41,109 nt of DNA from Gammaproteobacteria bacterium. GTDB taxonomy: Bacteria; Pseudomonadota; Gammaproteobacteria; Steroidobacterales; Steroidobacteraceae. The translations under genes and the position numbers were made by a program. The DNA is taken from positions 90,083-131,191 of the forward strand of contig PLET01000019.1 in NCBI GenBank assembly GCA_003137095.1, read 5' to 3'. The notes beneath the pieces are model-generated. The model worked only from the letters and a program-made list of their open reading frames with translations, was not told the DNA's origin and did no database searches. Below are positions 39,263-41,109 of this stretch, in pieces; the stretch's first letter is position 1; every line of letters starts with the position of its first letter.

Positions 39263-39903
39263 CGGCGGCGCTGCTTTCCGGCTGCAGCTGGTTCCATCGC
39301 GGCGACAAGGCGCCCGCGCAGGCGGTTCCCACCGAGCCGCAGGGCGAACCGTCGATCATCGAGCCGCAGGTGCAGCGGCGCGAGGTGAAGACGCCGAAGA
39401 TCAAGGCCAAGGATTTCGAACTCGGCGCCTATTTCGGCGCCATCAGCATCCAGGACTTCGGCACCAATCCGATCTACGGCGTGCGCGCCGCCTATCACGT
39501 GACCGAGGACGTCTTCCTGGAGGGCTTTTTGGCCCGCTCCAGAGCCGGCACCACCAGCTTGGAGGATGTGTTCCCCGATATCACGGTGGTCAGCAACTCT
39601 GGGAGACACTTCACGTACTACGACCTCGACGTCGGTTACAACGTGCTGCCCGGCGAGGTGTTCCTGGGCCGCGGCCGCGCATTGAATTCGGCCCTGTACG
39701 TGACCGCCGGCATGGGCGATGTGAAATTCGCCGATGTCGACCAGTTCGCCATCAACTTCGGTGCGGGCGCGCGCATTTTGATCACCGATTGGCTGGCGAC
39801 CCATTTCGACGTGCGCGATCACGTGTTCGAGACCGACCTGACCGGTCGTACGAAGAACGTGCACAACATCGAAGCGACGCTCGGCTTTACGACTTTTTTC
39901 TAA
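39232..39903 (+). CDS. Outer-membrane beta-barrel protein with lipobox
   Basis: A 223-residue protein with a lipoprotein signal (L15-S-G-C18), a Pro-rich periplasmic stretch (about 25-60) and a beta-barrel domain (about 66-223) with strands such as FELGAYFGAISIQ, YGVRAAYHVTEDVFLEGFL and FTYYDLDVGYNVL. It ends GFTTFF. It overlaps the preceding SH3-barrel gene by 31 bases in another frame. Similar small barrels (TIGR04565, myxobacterial type) accompany gliding-machinery genes; GltA, GltB and GltH of Myxococcus are barrels. The combination of lipid anchor and barrel is uncommon. Confidence 0.82.
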   Translation: MEIRLSSVLLAAALLSGCSWFHRGDKAPAQAVPTEPQGEPSIIEPQVQRREVKTPKIKAKDFELGAYFGAISIQDFGTNPIYGVRAAYHVTEDVFLEGFLARSRAGTTSLEDVFPDITVVSNSGRHFTYYDLDVGYNVLPGEVFLGRGRALNSALYVTAGMGDVKFADVDQFAINFGAGARILITDWLATHFDVRDHVFETDLTGRTKNVHNIEATLGFTTFF

Positions 39904-39921
39904 ATGGCTTGCACCGGCATC

Positions 39922-39927
39922 GAGGAG
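39922..39927 (+). promoter_or_regulatory. Ribosome binding site that fixes the TlpA start
   Basis: GAGGAG lies 6 bases before the ATG at 39934 and supports it over the in-frame ATG at 39904, which directly follows the previous stop and would add 10 polar residues. Confidence 0.65.
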
Positions 39928-39933
39928 AACCCC

Positions 39934-40443
39934 ATGGCACACACCATCGCAGGATTGTTGAGGCGCTGCGCCCTGGCGGCGATCGTCGCGACGACCGCCG
40001 CCGCCGCCGTCGCCGGCGATTCGTCCGGACCGGCACCCGCATTCACCCTCACCGCCCTGACCGGACAGCCGGCCACGTTGAGCCAATACCGGGGTCAAGT
40101 GGTCATGGTGAATTTTTGGGCGACCTGGTGCGGACCGTGCCAGCAGGAAATGCCGCTGCTCGATCAGATGTACAAAAAATTCAAGCCCGCAGGCTTTACC
40201 CTGCTCGGCGTGAACGTCGACAAGGACACCCCGCCCGTCAGGGAATTGCTGGCGCGCAAGCCGGTGAGCTTTCCGGTGCTGCTCGATCCCGCCAACAGCG
40301 TGAGCAAGGCGTATCACGTCGATGAGATGCCGAGTTCGGTGATCATCGACCGCAAGGGCGAGATCCGCTACGTGCATCGCGGCTACAAGCCGGGCGACGA
40401 AAACGAGTACCAGGATCGAATCCGCCAGCTCATCCGCGAATAG
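39934..40443 (+). CDS. TlpA-family thiol-disulfide oxidoreductase
   Basis: A 169-residue exported thioredoxin-fold protein with a Sec signal (about 1-28) and intact active site W65-C66-G-P-C69 in NFWATWCGPCQQEMP. The cis-Pro loop is DEMPSSVIID. It probably reduces or exchanges disulfides in the periplasm, for example in apocytochromes or in cysteine-bearing neighbours. It is followed after 20 bases by the DUF4266 gene, whose product has two C-terminal cysteines, so that product is a plausible substrate. TlpA, DUF4266 and DUF3570 genes recur together in proteobacteria. Confidence 0.93.
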   Translation: MAHTIAGLLRRCALAAIVATTAAAAVAGDSSGPAPAFTLTALTGQPATLSQYRGQVVMVNFWATWCGPCQQEMPLLDQMYKKFKPAGFTLLGVNVDKDTPPVRELLARKPVSFPVLLDPANSVSKAYHVDEMPSSVIIDRKGEIRYVHRGYKPGDENEYQDRIRQLIRE

Positions 40444-40463
40444 CCAGGAGCATTGGAATAGCC

Positions 40464-40691
40464 ATGAGCATCCGCCGCCGCTCGATGTTGATCGCCGTGT
40501 CGCTGGCCCTCGGGGCGTGCGGCAACCTGCAGCCCTGGGTGAAGCCCTATGAGCGGGATCGACTGGCAGACCCGATCATGTCGTGGGACCGTGACGCCGT
40601 CTCGGCGGCCTATCTGGATCACGTCTACGAATCGCGCGAGGGATCGCGCGGCGGCACCGGCACCGCGGGCGGCGGCTGCGGCTGCAATTGA
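40464..40691 (+). CDS. DUF4266 lipoprotein with GGGCGCN tail
   Basis: A 75-residue lipoprotein: signal with lipobox L16-G-A-C19, then VKPYERDRLADPIM, which is characteristic of DUF4266. A Gly-rich end has two cysteines, GGGCGCN (69-75). The mature part has only about 57 residues. The paired Cys near the C-terminus could bind metal, haem or flavin, or exchange disulfides with TlpA; none of this is shown. An AGGAG lies about 13 bases before the ATG and GGA closer to it. Its stop is 8 bases before the DUF3570 gene. Confidence 0.9.
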   Translation: MSIRRRSMLIAVSLALGACGNLQPWVKPYERDRLADPIMSWDRDAVSAAYLDHVYESREGSRGGTGTAGGGCGCN

Positions 40692-40699
40692 CGCGCGCG

Positions 40700-41109
40700 A
40701 TGCGATCCACGAACGTGCTGCACCGTCTGCTTCGATTCTCACCGCTGGCTGCGCTCCTGATGCTGCGCGTCACCGGGGCGGCCGTGCTGCCCGACGATCG
40801 CGCCGACGTGTTCTACAGCAGCTATAACGGCGGCGGCATGGACATCACGGGCGAGTCGGTGCTGGTGCGCAAGAAATTCGCCGAGCAGTTCGCCGTCGAG
40901 GCCAATTACTTCGTCGACACGGTAAGCGGTGCCTCGGTCGACGTGCTGAGCAACGCCAGCGTGATCAAAGACAAGCGCAAACAGAAGTCATTGAGCGTCG
41001 AATACATCCACGACAAGACCACGTATAACCTGTCCTACACCAACAGCACGGAACGCGACTACATCTCCAACACCACCCATTTTTCGCTCAGCCAGGACAT
41101 GTTCGGCGA
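40700..41109 (+). CDS. DUF3570 protein, 3' end outside window
   Basis: The frame is open from the ATG at 40700 to the window end (136 codons). It has a Sec signal (about 1-28), then a region matching the start of DUF3570, with VFYSSYNGGGMDITGESVLV, VEANYFVDTVSGASVDVL and HFSLSQDMFG. DUF3570 proteins are about 400 residues long and probably outer-membrane barrels; about two thirds is missing here. It is usually encoded directly after DUF4266 and near TlpA-like and sometimes ApbE flavin-transferase genes. Function unknown. Confidence 0.88.
   Translation, partial: MRSTNVLHRLLRFSPLAALLMLRVTGAAVLPDDRADVFYSSYNGGGMDITGESVLVRKKFAEQFAVEANYFVDTVSGASVDVLSNASVIKDKRKQKSLSVEYIHDKTTYNLSYTNSTERDYISNTTHFSLSQDMFG

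Overview
The window is a GC-rich stretch (most third positions are G or C) of a Gram-negative chromosome. Secreted proteins carry Sec, Tat or lipoprotein signals, outer-membrane barrels end in phenylalanine, and PEP carboxylase and GlgB read like gammaproteobacterial enzymes. My best guess is a gammaproteobacterium near Xanthomonadales, Nevskiales or Steroidobacteraceae; this rests on remembered family resemblance, not a search. I see no tRNA, rRNA, CRISPR array, insertion sequence or prophage. Genes are tightly packed and no gene-free stretch exceeds about 150 bases.

Bases 1-8049 (minus strand) form a glycogen operon, glgP-glgB-glgX-malQ, in which genes overlap or abut; malQ runs off the left edge. 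Divergent from it is ppgK (8136-8894), a polyphosphate glucokinase. Phosphorylase, debranching enzyme and amylomaltase would release glucose-1-phosphate and glucose, and PpgK would phosphorylate the glucose at the expense of polyphosphate. glgA and glgC are not in the window.

Bases 8916-20036 are mixed housekeeping and envelope genes: an NlpC/P60 lipoprotein, an MsbA-like ABC exporter paired with GABA aminotransferase, fdhD, two secreted proteins sharing a C-terminal module, an exported methyltransferase-like protein, L-serine dehydratase and PEP carboxylase.

Bases 20137-30272 (minus strand) form a nine-gene trans-envelope operon. In transcription order it has a TlpA-fold protein without catalytic cysteines, a linker plus coiled-coil protein, two large TPR proteins, a small secreted protein, one MotA/TolQ/ExbB protein, two ExbD/TolR proteins, an AgmX/PglI-type TonB-like protein and a small co-translated protein. 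The composition recalls the Agl-Glt gliding machinery of Myxococcus xanthus.

Bases 30403-35693 (minus strand) encode three exported proteins: a DUF1588-like c-type cytochrome protein, a LamG lipoprotein with two duplicated haem modules, and a Tat-exported DUF1501-like protein. Divergent from them, a compact plus-strand operon (35836 to the right edge) encodes an HzsA-related beta-propeller cytochrome lipoprotein, two predicted outer-membrane barrels, an intact TlpA thioredoxin, a DUF4266 lipoprotein ending in GGGCGCN and a DUF3570 protein that runs off the window. The two divergent blocks together (about 21 kb) are the most interesting part: an energised envelope machine encoded beside periplasmic or extracellular haem and thiol-redox proteins.
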